From Rutpela maculata (lineage: Eukaryota; Arthropoda; Insecta; Coleoptera; Cerambycidae): 64,000 nucleotides of DNA. The notes under the pieces are model-generated. The model saw nothing but the letters and a program-made list of their open reading frames with translations, was not told where the DNA came from and ran no database searches. The stretch spans positions 43,021,920-43,085,919 of the forward strand of contig OW386285.2 of NCBI GenBank assembly GCA_936432065.2, given 5' to 3'. Below are positions 36,579 through 48,370 of this stretch, piece after piece (the stretch's first letter is position 1; the number at the start of each line of letters is the position of its first letter). Both the position numbers and the translations under genes were made by a program.

Positions 36579-37146
36579 TTTTTCTACTTCCTTATGTAAA
36601 TTTGCTGTTTTCTGTAGACTCTATAGAATGGATAAGTAGGCAAGGCAATTCCAGTTAACTGAACGGATATATTTCATATCAGTTCTAGGATGGATATGAA
36701 ATGAAACCAATCAATCACAGTTCGTGTATTAAATACATAGACAACTATCAAATTCAAATTATTGCGTAAGCTTTTAAAGTAATTGTCAGTGTGTAATGTC
36801 AGTGTGTATTTGTGTAATATATTAATGTTTAATAAATTTTGTAGTTTTTTTAAGCTGGTCGTAGGAAAAGTACTCTGTACAACTCGAGTAGATTATCCAT
36901 ATCGCACTCAAAAGATTTGAAGCACTCTGCTTTCGGCGTCGTGCTCAAACTTCTTTATCATGCGATATGGATATCATATCCACTCTTGTTGCCTATGTAC
37001 TTAATACACGAAATGTGATTGGTCGATTTCATATCATATCCATCCTAAATAGTATAATATGAAATATATCTGTTCAATTAATTGGAATTGCCTCCTTATC
37101 CATTCTACAGACTGTACAATAAATTTACATAAGGGAGCAGAAAAAA
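36579..37146. mobile_element. 568-bp foldback element upstream of the host exon
   Basis: The inverted arms are 36579-36750 and about 36990-37146. TACTTCCTTATGTAAATTTG pairs with AAATTTACATAAGGGAG, GAATGGATAAGTAGGCAAGG with its counterpart near 37090, and CGTGTATTAAATACATAG with CTATGTACTTAATACACG. The centre is about 240 bases. It ends 144 bases before the exon at 37291, so it would be intronic. Confidence 0.7.
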
Positions 37147-37290
37147 TAAATAATTTTTTCTGACATGGGAGTGATAATCCTCTGAATTTTATAGTATAAC
37201 GGTTGTATCCGCATATTCTACTTTCTGTAACATAAACAGCTGACAGAAAATTGTCCAGATTTTATTAACATATTATGTGATTATTTTCAG

Positions 37291-37413
37291 TGTGGCGATT
37301 GGATTAACCTGAAAATTTTAGAAATCACCCCTGAACTAACAAAACTTGGAGCAACTCTCGAGGAGGCATTAGAACTACAAAAAGCTCACGATGAAGTTCT
37401 TCGTCAATTGCAA
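37291..37413 (+). CDS. Single internal exon, CCDC141-like/spectrin-repeat protein
   Basis: This is a 123-bp block preceded by TTATTTTCAG and followed by GTAAGT. It is exactly 41 codons in phase 0, while the other two frames hit stops within eight codons. It reads CGDWINLKILEITPELTKLG, then an EEALELQKAHDEVLRQLQ helix. A short extended segment followed by a heptad-like, Glu/Leu-rich helix is typical of the start of a spectrin repeat. The pattern (Cys-Gly, then PEL, then Leu-Gly, then Glu-Glu, then His-Asp) resembles the family of coiled-coil/Ig protein CCDC141 and its insect relatives, which are cytoskeletal or muscle-associated proteins. Family naming is from memory and is an inference. The exon itself is the best-supported coding sequence in the window. 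The partner exons must lie outside the window or be unrecognisable here. Confidence 0.8.
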
Positions 37414-37787
37414 GTAAGTCAAGTATAGTAAATAATTGTATGTCTTTAAATAATTGGATTACATTTCCTAGATTAATATCTGCATAATATCATTAAAGAA
37501 AGGTTTATTTAAGCGCAAGTAAGTAAATTTATCGTATGGATGATAACTCGTTGTTGCGTGACCAGTTTAGCTAAGTTATAAATTTATAAATTGATAAACC
37601 AGTCCTTTTAAAAAAAAATAAACACTAATATACCATCACATATATTTTATATTATTAAGTTTTGATTTTATACTTTTGTACAAATTACTAAAGTTCAATG
37701 AGGCCAGATTAGTAAAATAATTTATATAATAAGATCATACAGCGAGCCATTGGCAAAATTATGATTTTCTGTGCTGTTTTTTCGTAG

Positions 37788-37842
37788 GGCTTCAACTGGA
37801 GTGCAACCAAATTGAAGCAGTTCGGTAATAACGCTTCTAAAA
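37788..37842 (+). CDS. Possible 55-bp downstream exon
   Basis: A good polypyrimidine tract ending TTTTTTCGTAG precedes GGCTTCAACTGG, and AAAA followed by GTAAGA ends it. Continuing the phase-0 frame of the 37291 exon it reads GFNWSATKLKQFGNNASK plus one base. The splice signals are good, but the peptide is not helical like the preceding exon. The exit phase (1) differs from the entry phase, so skipping it would change the frame. It may be a chance pair of splice-like sites. The intron would be 374 bases. Confidence 0.25.
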
Positions 37843-38527
37843 GTAAGAAATTTAAAAAAATATATGTACAAGAAACTTACTTCGTAACAAGAATACAAAT
37901 ATCACAGATTCAGTCTTTTGGTGTCTGGTTATTTTTTTATGCAACTTTATTTCTTGATCTGCTTTGATGAATGTCAGACTGCTTCAAACTATTAGCTACC
38001 ACAAGTATTAAAGTTAAGACAACGCTGCTTATTACATTGGTACTTCTTATAGCTATATGATGCACCCTTTCGAAATTAGATATACCAGCCGTTGTCCATT
38101 TTTTGACAACTTCTTTAGCCAAAAATCTATTCTCATTCTTTAATTTGTCGGAGTGCTACAACATTCACTCTTTCTTTATTTTTTGTCCCTTTATTTCATT
38201 CTTTTCGTGATTTCTTTGTTACTTTTGTTCATTTTTTTAAATCATTCTTCCAAACGATAAACTTTTATTGGAGGAGTTTTTAAAGAACCCTAACCTCCCT
38301 ATCGGATCTTCTTCTTTTTTTGAATATTGCTACTTTAAGTTTATCGATCAGCATCTCCTACCATAGTTATTTAACTAACTAAACCTAAATTAAACCCGCA
38401 ATAACCCATGATTAAGTATAACGGGCCAGAATTGAATATTTTCATCGCTTCAATGGAAAACACGAAGTAGAAATCTATTTCAGGAAAATAATACCTTCTA
38501 AGCGGACGCAAACACAAGAAATCTATT
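37843..38527. other. No gene recognised
   Basis: Would be intron if the host gene reads through. No further exon detected. Confidence 0.4.
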
Positions 38528-39290
38528 TTTTTTTCGGAGGAGGGGAACCCACACCGGCTGCCCATACCAACTTGGAATGGGTCCGAGTGTCAGCCTCTAA
38601 CTTACTTCCTCCAAGGGCTCGTCTGTAAAGAATACTCCGAGGATACTGCAGCCTCCTGGGCTTATTGTGCTCTCCCTGTCTTAGTTTACACTGCCCGTTT
38701 TAATATTCCTGTATCACTGACAAGGTGATACAGGTCTGAAAATGGGAGGGTTTTGATGGTTTCCGGGTCTGTTTGTTTTTGCCCGTAGATATTATACCTT
38801 CTGCGGTCCAACGCCTCGCAGTCATGTATAATATGTTCTACAGTTTCTGGTACCTTACCGATCAGTCTGCAGTTAAGGTCGCCAGCAAACTTTCCAATTA
38901 AATGCAGATACTTCTTAACGGGAAAATGTTCCGGCTCTCAACTGGATCCTTTTCTTTGTACCCAGCACGAATTCTGGGCCATAGAATGTATCAGCTGCTC
39001 CTTGTCTAACAAGTTCGTCAGCTTTTTCGTTTTCCTCTATACTGGCATGTCCCGGAACCCAGAATAGTTTTGCTCCGTTCCGCTCACCCAGAATTTTGAG
39101 CTCTTAGTGGCAGTCCCAAACCAATCTGAAAGACACCTCGTTAGAGGCTAGTGTCTTAAGTGTCGCTTGACTGTCTGATGCAATTGAGATCTGCTGAAGG
39201 AATCTGTTACAAAACGTATATTCAAAAACTAACAAGACATCAAATAATACCCAGAATGGCATGAAAAATTCCAGAAGAAAGTCCACGAGG
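38528..39290 (-). pseudogene. LINE RNase H domain and tail
   Basis: The minus-strand frame around 39130-39190 reads SIASDSQATLKTLASNEVSF, containing the SDSQA block of RNase H. After one in-frame stop it continues around 39005-39110 with LFWVPGHASIEENEKADELV, which carries both the W-x-PGH block and the NEKAD catalytic block. The Cys/His tail follows around 38820-38880 (VEHIIHDCEALDRRR). The 3' end may be the T tract at 38527-38536, a poly(A) on the minus strand. It is better preserved than the 2594-3547 relic and of a different family. 5'-truncated and non-functional. Confidence 0.85.
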
Positions 39291-39837
39291 AAATTAAAAA
39301 AAAACTACCGGCAGGAGAAATACTGGACTGGACATCAGTGATCTTAAAAATGAAAATTGCGGCAAGAAAAATATTAAAAAGAGAAAGTCACTTATGAGCT
39401 CAACAAGAAAGAAAACAAAAAAGATATATAAACAGCTAAAAAAGATGAACACCACAGACAAACAGCAATGAATACGGACATAAACGAAAGACTAACAGAA
39501 GCATTGAAATAAATAAGAACGATGGGGAGAAGCCATCATGAGAAAAATACAGAAAATTCTTAGAAAACATGTAGAAACTCTCCCAGTAGAACAGCGATGA
39601 AACCATACCTTCAGAAGAAACGACAATACGCATCGAGAAGACACATATCACTGTAACATTGGACCAAAAAGAATAGAAAAAGGAGGAAGTACAAGGAAAA
39701 AATGAACAGAATAAATACAAGAAACGGACGGTTCATAAAAAATACTATACAGTAAAAATATAAAAAGTTAACTTTATAAGAAAAAAACGTATATGATAAT
39801 AAATAATATATAGTGATACGACAATAGTACATTGTAA
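39291..39837. other. Unclassified, A-rich on the + strand
   Basis: A Lys/Glu-rich reading (EIKKKLPAGEILDWTSVILK) around 39280-39350 (+) may be further LINE debris. The minus-strand 94-codon Phe/Ser-rich frame is its shadow. Not called as a gene. Confidence 0.3.
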
Positions 39838-40288
39838 TACAAGTGTGGCAAGGACTTCATTGCAAAACGATGTATGAAAGTATCCTATCATACGAGTTTT
39901 GCAATGAAGCTTGCCACATGTGTGTTACATACTATTTTTTCTACGGTTGTGAAGTTATTTCCCTTTTTTAAAGTCTTTCCAATATTTTAAATTTTGCTGC
40001 CTGTCAGATTTTATTTAAAGTGACATTTTCCGCAGTCATTCTGAAGTTAGAAAATTTGACTTTGTGTTTGCAATTCATATGTAATTAATGTACATTTATA
40101 GAACTTAGTTGTTATTACCAGTAAGTAATATAAATTCTTTAAGGTAAACACACTATTTTATTCCGGTGTGTGAAGATGTATTGAAGGCGTGTGGCAAATT
40201 CTTTGCCGCACGGCGTGCGGCAAAGTGATATTTTTTGCTGTCATTTTGAAGTTTGAAAATTTGACTTTCAGCACAATCGTAGAAAAAC
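39838..40288. repeat. Inverted copy of the 6301-7075 foldback unit
   Basis: Reads as the reverse complement of the 6301-6752 unit over essentially its whole length. This includes the hairpin arms (CATTGCAAAACGATG and GAGTTTTGCAATGAAGC) and the terminal CAATCGTAGAAAAA. Confidence 0.8.
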
Positions 40289-40494
40289 TTTATTTCGACA
40301 TACAAGTGCTCGCTTCGAGGAACACATTCTTTCGAAGTTGAAATTGTATAAATCTACAATCTAGCTCTCTTTAAGTGCTTCTTTGGAATCTATATTTGTT
40401 TTGGAAATAAGCCACTGCAAAAAAACTCAGTTCCATCAGAATTGAATACATCGAAATTTAAAAAAGTAAATCCCAACTTTTAAAATCATAATCT

Positions 40495-40932
40495 CCCCTC
40501 ACCCCATCCTTCCAGAGGCAGGTAGACCACTGGATAAATCCGTGACTCTCGAACGGGTTTTTTCACTAAGTTTTTCCCTTATGGACAACAAGATTTTCTT
40601 CGTAAATTTAGTGCGCGCGTGCGACAGTGCGCGTGTGTTAAAAATGCAATTGTTTCTTCGTATTTCTAGCTATTTCTAAGTATTTTAATATCTTCCCGGA
40701 TTATTGTTCAACGAAATTGTTAGGTTTAAGTTTTTTTTATATATGTTAAACAGGAGCCCTGACGCCCCAATTGCATCTGTTGTTACAGCCGAAGCTAAAC
40801 CCCTCCACCCGATCACCTACTTACCGCGACGTTGCACGCCGCGGTGGGGTGATCGGCTCTAGACTGGACCCAGCTGAGGCGCATTCATGTCTCTAAACTT
40901 TAATAAATATCTTTGATTTGATTTGATTTGAA
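40495..40932 (+). repeat. 5'-truncated LINE 3' end with GATTT tail
   Basis: Shares words and order with the 3' region of the LINE at 47272-48148. CGAACGGGTTTTTTC comes first, then AGGAGC followed by a C-rich stretch, a GC-rich segment with GACGTTGCACGCCGC, then TAATAAA-type text and a run of GATTT repeats (40913-40930). It carries no coding sequence. The shared tail identifies the same or a sister family. Confidence 0.75.
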
Positions 40933-41635
40933 ATTTAAAAAGGGGGAGGCAACAACAAAAGTTTTGAGAAACGTCAAGTTACTTTTTTTGCTGTTTTTAT
41001 TACTAGAGATCTAGTGAGAGCTTTGGAAATAATTTGTTATTGCTAAAACTACTACAAATATCTAAATCCAAATTATCAAACTAAATGTTTAATTATTATT
41101 TTTCTTTAACCTGCATTTCAAGATTTTTAAAGTGTAAAACTTTACAGTCTATCAATGTAACAGCCGGTCACTATTAATACGTCAGTAGCGATAGAGTACA
41201 AGCTTATTTATTTAGCATTTCAGTCTATTGGTATTACACTAAAAATATCTTATGCTTTGGTTTTAAATTTCTGCGAATCCTTCATAGGATATACAAGGCT
41301 CCGTATTTAGACTGTTTTGATTAAAAATTTCAATTCTATAAATAATTTGGCACACTTGATTGCCTAATTATACATTGCATGAATTATATTGGTCGTTCGT
41401 AAAGTATTTTGGTTCATTTCAGTTTTCAATTTTATATGTACCTATTGCATTAAAATGTTTATTTTGATTTTAATCTGAGTGAAAGTATTTTTTGCATTTT
41501 TAGGTTAAGAATTTCTGAAGATAGCTTTTTTCAAAAAATAAAATGGACATTTCCTCTAAACATTTGTCCTTAAGTTTTCAACAGTTATTATCGGTATAAT
41601 TTTTCATTCAACGGCATGCTGATAGGTTTATTATA
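40933..41635. other. No gene recognised
   Basis: AT-rich; nothing supported. Confidence 0.5.
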
Positions 41636-42236
41636 CAGCGTGATCTACCACGATATGCGGAAAATAAAATGGCGTACTAGTCTTCAATGTGGGAAAGCCC
41701 CTGCAAAATTTTAGACGTTCTGAGGTAATTTATTATATTAAATTATTAGTAAATATGCGAAGATACACTACTGATGTTGAGTAGGTCAGGAATAGGTCGA
41801 GGAACTTACTTGTGAAAGAACGTATTGGAGTTGTTTATATTTCCTTAATTGGCATAAAATGTGAAGCTGCCAGCGAGATTAAAGTACCGCGTTTTTTGCT
41901 TTCGGTCGAACAATTGGGACACCGGCGTGTTATTGACCGATTTAACTAAATATCTCGTATATCTGCTTGTCCTCCAGCATAGGGTCAATGTATTTTCGAT
42001 TTATTTCTTTATTTTTGTACCTATCCTATCCAGCTTTGCTGTCAATAATGTCAATCCCAAGTCTGATAAAGTAATATGGTTGTACCGCGTTACGTCAGAT
42101 TAGTTAAAGTCATTGGCGGTGCATTTCTACAAAAAAATAAGGTAATTTTTTTGGTCATTTTTTTAAATTTTTTTAACTCCTTTCGGTGGAGACAACCTAC
42201 TGTTAAATTTTCCGCATGTCATGGTAGATCACGTTG
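41636..42236. mobile_element. 601-bp MITE with TA duplication
   Basis: CAGCGTGATCTACCACGATA at the left is complemented at the right (ATGGTAGATCACGTTG), with TGCGGAAAAT/ATTTTCCGCA continuing the arms. TA flanks both sides (41634-41635 and 42237-42238). The 80-codon frame inside (41861-42103) has no family resemblance. Tc1/mariner-type mobilisation fits the tip and the TA. Confidence 0.75.
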
Positions 42237-43321
42237 TATAAATTGAGGGCAGAGATACCAGAGGCTTGCCCATTGAATATACCCTTAAGAGAGAGAGAGC
42301 AGTGCGCCAAACGAGGAGAGATTTTCATAGTAAACAAAAGATTCCACACCAGTGGCGCAGCCAGAAAATTCATTTGGGGGGGGGGGGGGGGGCAATAGAA
42401 CTGGCCTCCCCAGAGGATGAGGAAAATTTTTCAGAAAATGGTTGAAAACAGATGTGTATAGATTCCTCTACTAGATAATATTGGCATTAATTACAAAATA
42501 TTTATTCCAACGGATAATTTGGATATTGCTTTATATTGATAGAGATTACGCTTCTTTATTTTTTGGTACATGAAAGACGGCTTGTGGGGTGCCCGGGCCC
42601 CATGACTGCGCGCCTGTCCCGCACTGTCAAATTAGTTAAAATTTTGGTATGTCGTAAATCTTGACCTCGTGATTAAAAGTCTTCCTGGGTGCGACATCAA
42701 AAAATAAACAGTTATTGAGATACAGCTTGTTAAAACTAGGTAATTTGCATGATTTTAGATAACAATTTTTTATTCTTAAACCATTAACTTTATGGAAAAA
42801 GTGCAAAAGCTTCTTTAAGTGATATATAATTTTCTTCGAAATTTCTCTACAACTTTTAGATTTCCATAACAAATATATGACATTGTGATGTTGATATGCC
42901 ACTTTACATTCACATTTTTTTGTAATTTTCATGAATTGCATAATTTACAAAAGTTTAAAATATATATTTTAAGCTAAGGGGTATATATTTTTAATTAGCA
43001 ATATTCATTTGTTCATCATAATTCACATTCAGGAATTTGCAATAGAGTGAATATAGGTATCTTAAAACTGAAGTTTTTTTTTAATGTATTTCCAGTATCG
43101 AATACTCATTTTTTTTTAAATTGTGACCTATAACGAATGACAAATATTCGTTTTCTCGATTATATGCAGTGAAATTTTGTATAAGGATCGAGGCATAAAA
43201 TGAGAAGATATGAGACAAAAATTTGTACGGAATTCGAACATTATATAAATAACATACGGATTTGAATTCAGCGAGACAAAATATCTCCTCCACCATATCA
43301 CTAAGATATTGTCAGCAGTAT
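42237..43321. other. No gene; repeat debris with a run of 17 G
   Basis: Around 42350-42410 the words AGTGGCGCAGCCAGAAAATT are followed by an uninterrupted run of 17 G (42376-42392). This arrangement recurs in dispersed insect repeats. A GC-rich patch follows at about 42585-42625. The 101- and 72-codon minus frames further on are unrecognised. Confidence 0.45.
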
Positions 43322-44567
43322 TGTAGAAGAACCTAACACACAGCATCTGATTGACGCGACACCATTTTATTTTTTACTTTTTATGGGTGCCAGTCGCGTT
43401 CCCCCTTGATTGTGTGTTGAACTGCCAGTTAAGTTCTATATATTTAAGACATGTTTGATAGACGAGGAAGGTAAAAGCTGTACTTACCGTAGATTGCTAA
43501 CTGCCTTCTATCTTAATTTGGTTTCTCTGGCGATGCACTTTATCTTATTTATCTAACACTGTAGTGAATCTTGTGCTTAGAGATCTCCTAATCATAGAAA
43601 ATCCCTCTCGAGGTTTCGAGATCCGATCGGTGTATTGAATTACAGACTTGAGGCACCCGAGGCACCCGATATTCAACTCCGACCTAACACACGAGATAGA
43701 TTTAAAGTGAATCATTCAATCAGTAAAATGCAACAGCTCAAATAATACCATTTATTGGTTGATCCAAAGAATACAATTATGTTTATGCAATAACCTACCT
43801 AGAAAATATATTTTATTGAAATAATCGCCTCCCGAAGTAGGACAAGGATGAGTGCCTCTTATAGAGGACGTTTATATTGGAACTACCATGTAAGGGAGAG
43901 CGTGCAATAAAATCGATTAGGTAAAAATATTCACATAACTTCCTCAGAAATTCATGGAGGCACTTTGGTTTTGAGACTGACTGAAAATAATATAAAAATA
44001 TTTTACTTTAAAAATTTCGATTTTGGTTAGCTTTAAGCTAAGTTTAGCTTTGAGGTTCCTTTTAGTGATTATATCATTCATAAGAACGGAGTTCAACTGT
44101 ATCTGGGTTTGTTTTGCTTTCCTGCGTCCTTTACGGCGACCTACTGGCCCCATATAGATTCAATATAGGGTACGTGACATGACCTCGCTTTAAAGCGACT
44201 TTTTTGCAAATGAGCTTTTTATCGTACTTACGCACAAGGCGGTTTTCTCTATAACTTTGCCATCTCTAAAGACCTGCATTTGGTTTTGCTACCATAGCTT
44301 TCCGGCGATTCTCCAATGTATTCGTCCAACTGACCAGTCGCTGGATGAATCCAAATTTGTTTTATTCGAGAAATCGGCATTGTACATATTTGCTAATTTT
44401 AGCCTAATAATGTTATATAGACGCTACGCGCCTTCGCCATGCCATGGCATGCGCTTATGCCTTAAATATGGTTAGTTAGGCTCTAAATTGTCTTTTAATA
44501 AATTTTTTCTAAGTCGAACTTTTTATTTATTCTTCGACTTAGGTCGATTCTGGGAGGTTCTATGACA
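43322..44567. mobile_element. Solo LTR, copy 2
   Basis: Starts TGTAGAAGAACCTAACACAC and ends GGGAGGTTCTATGACA. This is the TG...CA architecture of an LTR, with TGTAGAA and TTCTATGACA as the imperfect inverted tips. It aligns block by block with 49605-51095 and 10054-11640, and the similarity stops exactly at these ends. The flanks GTAT and GTGT are a plausible eroded 4-bp duplication. No gag or pol adjoins it. Confidence 0.8.
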
Positions 44568-46849
44568 GTGTCACCGACTATTTCTTTTTACGCAGTAATT
44601 GTTGTAGGTACAAAATATTTTGTAACAACTTTTTTTTATGTAGAATTTTGTGAACTTCAATATTCACCTATAAGACTTTTTCGTATTTTGCTTTATGTTG
44701 CAACCATTACAGGCTAGAGAAATTTTTAATACTTTTCTATTACCAAAAAGTACTTCTTTGCAAAACTACACATAAGGATTATTTCAGTTCAGCTATTGCC
44801 GTATATCGCCGAATTTAGGACGGATCTAGTCACCTTGTTACAGGGCCTGGGCCCACTTATAAAAGGGGCCCCAAAGGCTGCTAAACCTCGAACGCAGGGT
44901 AGGGTAGTCGCCCTGTGCCCTGAACAAAATTTTAATATTTTACGTGCAGTACCCTCTCTGCAATACACTAGTGAAGAGGGAGTCTCACACGGCCGACTAG
45001 TCAGGTCCTTGGGGGTGGCTTCGATAATTGGTGTAGGTGGTCAGATATAAAAGACAACGTCGTTCTAATTAAACATTTAATAAAATATCAGGGTACGTAG
45101 TACAAAATATTTCACAATTATCACCGATAACTCAGTACGCAGTACAAGTATCACAATATATTCTAATAAGTGAACTAATAAGTGGGGCCCACACGCTTAA
45201 CCTAATATACACAAAATATCTTGCAAAATAATAAATCCTTGATAAATGTACAAAAGGTCATATGCCAGAAGCGTGACAAAAAAAACTACAAGTGACCCAA
45301 GGTACGGTAAAACATAAAATTACTTAAAATTATTGACATCTATTTGTAAAATAAGGCAAAACTATTCAGTTAGTGAAGTAACGATACACAATATACCAAA
45401 TATTACTGAAATCTAAAATGTTACTGAGATTTACGTTACGAGCAAAATATTACCAATATTCCTTGAAAATGTATTTTACTGTCCCGTGGACGTTGAGTTG
45501 ATGTACCGGATCTCTCGTTAAAAGAATATGATTCCGCTTACCTTTGGTAGTGTCTGAATACCTTTTCCCGTCCTACCAGGGTAGCGTCATTCAGGTGATA
45601 ACAGCCGCAAGTGGTAGACCATCTACGTGGAGTCTAAGGTAACGTGCCGAGATCCCCAGTACCATACATACACAAGATGTCAGTCAATAATCCACCATCT
45701 AGACACCATAATCTGGACTAGAAGTTGAAACCAGAGTCAAGCTGGAAGTCCCTTGTAAAGTGTAGAATGTGACATAAAAGCTCAAGTAGAATACGAGTAA
45801 CAGATCCAAGTAAAATCATAAGGTATCAATCCAAATAGCCATAGACTAACAAATAGATCCCAATACTTGTAATATACTCAACATGGAAACAACTAACAAA
45901 CGAACAACAAACAAACAGCCCTGCAATAAAATAAATAACCTAAATTACAAATCTATTTCAACTTTAAGTGGGTTTTCAGAGACGTACCTGAGATGTGATG
46001 TGGGCTGAAAGAGGTCCTTTGCCGTCGAAATGGCACTCCAAAATCTTGCATTCAGACGACGCCACGTGCTTTGAAAATTGACTTTATCCGGAAATCCGTA
46101 GCTGCATTTTCCCCAAAACGATACACAAAACCAAATGAAAATACAACTAATCTTGTCGTGATGAATACTAAATCCCATAAATGGAGCAAAACTTACAATA
46201 TTGCTAAAACTCGTATTCAGACGACTCAATCTTCTAGCAGCAAAAGGAAAAATGACCAAGAAAATGTCCTCCATCAAAATGTCCAGTTCTTGTCTTCCGT
46301 CTCGGCATGTTCAGAATTTCCACTCCACGGCGTACCCCACAACTAGAATAGATTTTCCTAACTTCGTTTATATCCACAAATATTATCATAATATACTCTG
46401 AAAGCCATCCCCTCATAAATCTACCCAGCAAAAGAAGGTTTAATCAACAATACTAGCCATTGTAGAAGCTTTAAAAGGGCGTTTTTGCAATGCACTCTCT
46501 TAATGAATATCTGAACGCACTCACCCGTACTTCCTGTAACAAAACGCATTCAATGGCCAACATGAACCAGGTAGTGCTATTATGCAACCATTTATACTCT
46601 ATTAATATCTATTGGCGAGAGACGGTATCAATAGGCTCAAATGCACAATAAAATTTGGGAAAATAACGAAAATTAGTACGTAAATTTCTGGCCATTATTA
46701 AATGTGAAAATCGACCGTAACAGCCTTGTTCACTCTTAAAGGGTCTCAAAACAAATGTTCACGATGGAGAATTTTCTATTTTTTAAATTTGAAAGTGAAA
46801 AGCTTAGTTTTTACAAATAAGTGATTAGTATTTTCTTTCCAAATTACCA
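44568..46849. other. Unclassified, GC-richer in places
   Basis: 44795-45050 and 45480-45660 are richer in G and C and may be pieces of another retroelement. I found no conserved protein block in either strand. The frames at 45945-46431 on both strands are unrecognised. No gene called. Confidence 0.35.
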
Positions 46850-48370
46850 TTATTATACTCTTCGCAAAAACGAAGAGTATATTGTATTTGATCGGCACAT
46901 TTCTAAAATCGTAAATATCGCTCGTAGAGAAAAAAATTTCATATCATTGTGTTAGTGAACGAATTCTGAACAACTTTCAAAATGTCTGTCTGTCCGTCTG
47001 TCCGTCTGTCCGTGTGTCCGTCACGTTTCTTGTAAGCACGATAACTTAAGAAAGAAAAATCCGATTGTATTGAAATTTAGAAAGTAAGTTAGTGTTAGCT
47101 AGAGAAAGAACTCTATTGTTTTTGAGGAAAATCGATCAGTAAATAAAAAAGTTATTAATTATTTAATTAAAAAAAAAATATTCTCTTAATTTTTGTCGCT
47201 TGTATTAAAATAGAAATCTTGCGAAATATTTATATTTTTTTTTTGTTTATGAATTTTACTAATATATATTTCATAGAAGTTCGAATTCTTGAACATAAAT
47301 TTATGCGCCTCATCTCTGGTTCAGACAGGTACACCTCCCTCAGAGATTTATACGCACGATGTCACGACATAATCCCACTAGCGGACTACGTCCAAGAAAT
47401 CTCCCAGAAATTCTATCAATTCAAACTGGGCGATAGTCCGCTTACCCGCAACATAACCCGAATTAGACAGCATAATGCCATACTTTTCGATATAAGACAC
47501 CCCCTACCATACCAGACGTTGCCTATTTTCCGGCAACTCCCTTAGCCAAACTTTCCACTACTACAACTTATCACTATCCTAAACTTTGTCCTTTCTCTAC
47601 TTACATCTTTAATATTTTTCTATTCCCTCTCTGTTTGTTTATTTGTTCTCGTTCATCCTTTTCTGTTCTTTTGTCCATTTTTGTCTCCAAATTCCATTTA
47701 GGCCGATAAATTTATAAAAATCCTAACTCTTTTAATCCTTAACTTTCATTTCACCACATTTTCCTGGCAGGAAGACCACCAGGGTGGAATTGCTTCGAAC
47801 GGGTTTTTTCGTTGAGTTTTGTTTTCCCGTGCCAGCAACCAGAATTTCAAAGTGTTCGCGCTCATTTTGTGCGCGAAATCGATAATTTTATTGTGCTATT
47901 TTAGTTATTTTTAGATATTTTCATATATCATGTTTTTTAAAAGTTATTGTTAGTTTTAAGTTTATACTTTTTAAACAGGAGCTCTAACCCCCTCACTAAC
48001 TATTGTTCAGTCAAACCGGACCTGCGCCGCCCAGTCTTACACCCACCACGGCGCTGCGCGCCGTGTATGTCTGACTGGCTCCGGGAAGACACATTTATAA
48101 TTTAATTTAAATAAAGTATTGTTTGATTTGATTTGATTTGATTTGATTTTGCTTTGCGTTGCAATCCAAAGGTTCCGTGTTCGAATCTCACACAGGTTGG
48201 ATATTTTTTTTTTCATTTTTTTTTTCATATAATTTTTTTCACAACAAAGAGGTATCACAAAATTTAGGATGTCCAAAAACTAACATTATTTACAAGAAAA
48301 CTGCGAAGAGTATCCTATAGAATGTGTAACAATTATATATAAAAAGCTCAGTAAATTGGCGAAGAGTACG
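46850..48370. repeat. Foldback-type repeat carrying a LINE insertion
   Basis: The left end shows ACTCTTCGCAAAAACGAAGAG, itself a hairpin, followed by a CTGTC/CCGTC tract at 46981-47024. The same GCGAAGAGTA word returns at about 48306 and 48363. Around 48170-48200 a tRNA-like B-box word GTGTTCGAATCTCACAC occurs. The interior is interrupted by the LINE at 47272-48148. The outer limits are approximate. Confidence 0.5.
47272..48148 (+). pseudogene. Jockey-like LINE, C-terminal ORF end, 3'UTR and GATTT tail
   Basis: The plus-strand frame at 47219-47545 reads EHKFMRLISGSDRYTSLRDL. This is the conserved region near the end of Jockey-type ORF2, where the polymerase is followed by a short C-terminal domain. 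It then continues through RNITRIRQHNAILFDIRHPL to a stop at 47543-47545. The 600-base untranslated part holds a GC-rich segment (GACCTGCGCCGCCCAG, GGCGCTGCGCGCCG) and ends in GATTT repeats (48121-48148). The catalytic reverse transcriptase is missing, so the copy is severely 5'-truncated. Upstream text back to 47219 is host repeat that happens to be open. Confidence 0.8.

Noticed and set aside
39436..39720. 94-codon Phe/Ser-rich minus-strand ORF resembling a membrane protein
   Set aside because: It is the complement of an A-rich, Lys/Glu-biased stretch, with no start context or family.
46981..47024. CRISPR-like array in the CTGTC/CCGTC tract
   Set aside because: It is a short simple-sequence tract with no unique spacers, in a eukaryotic context, and similar tracts occur inside the dispersed repeats.
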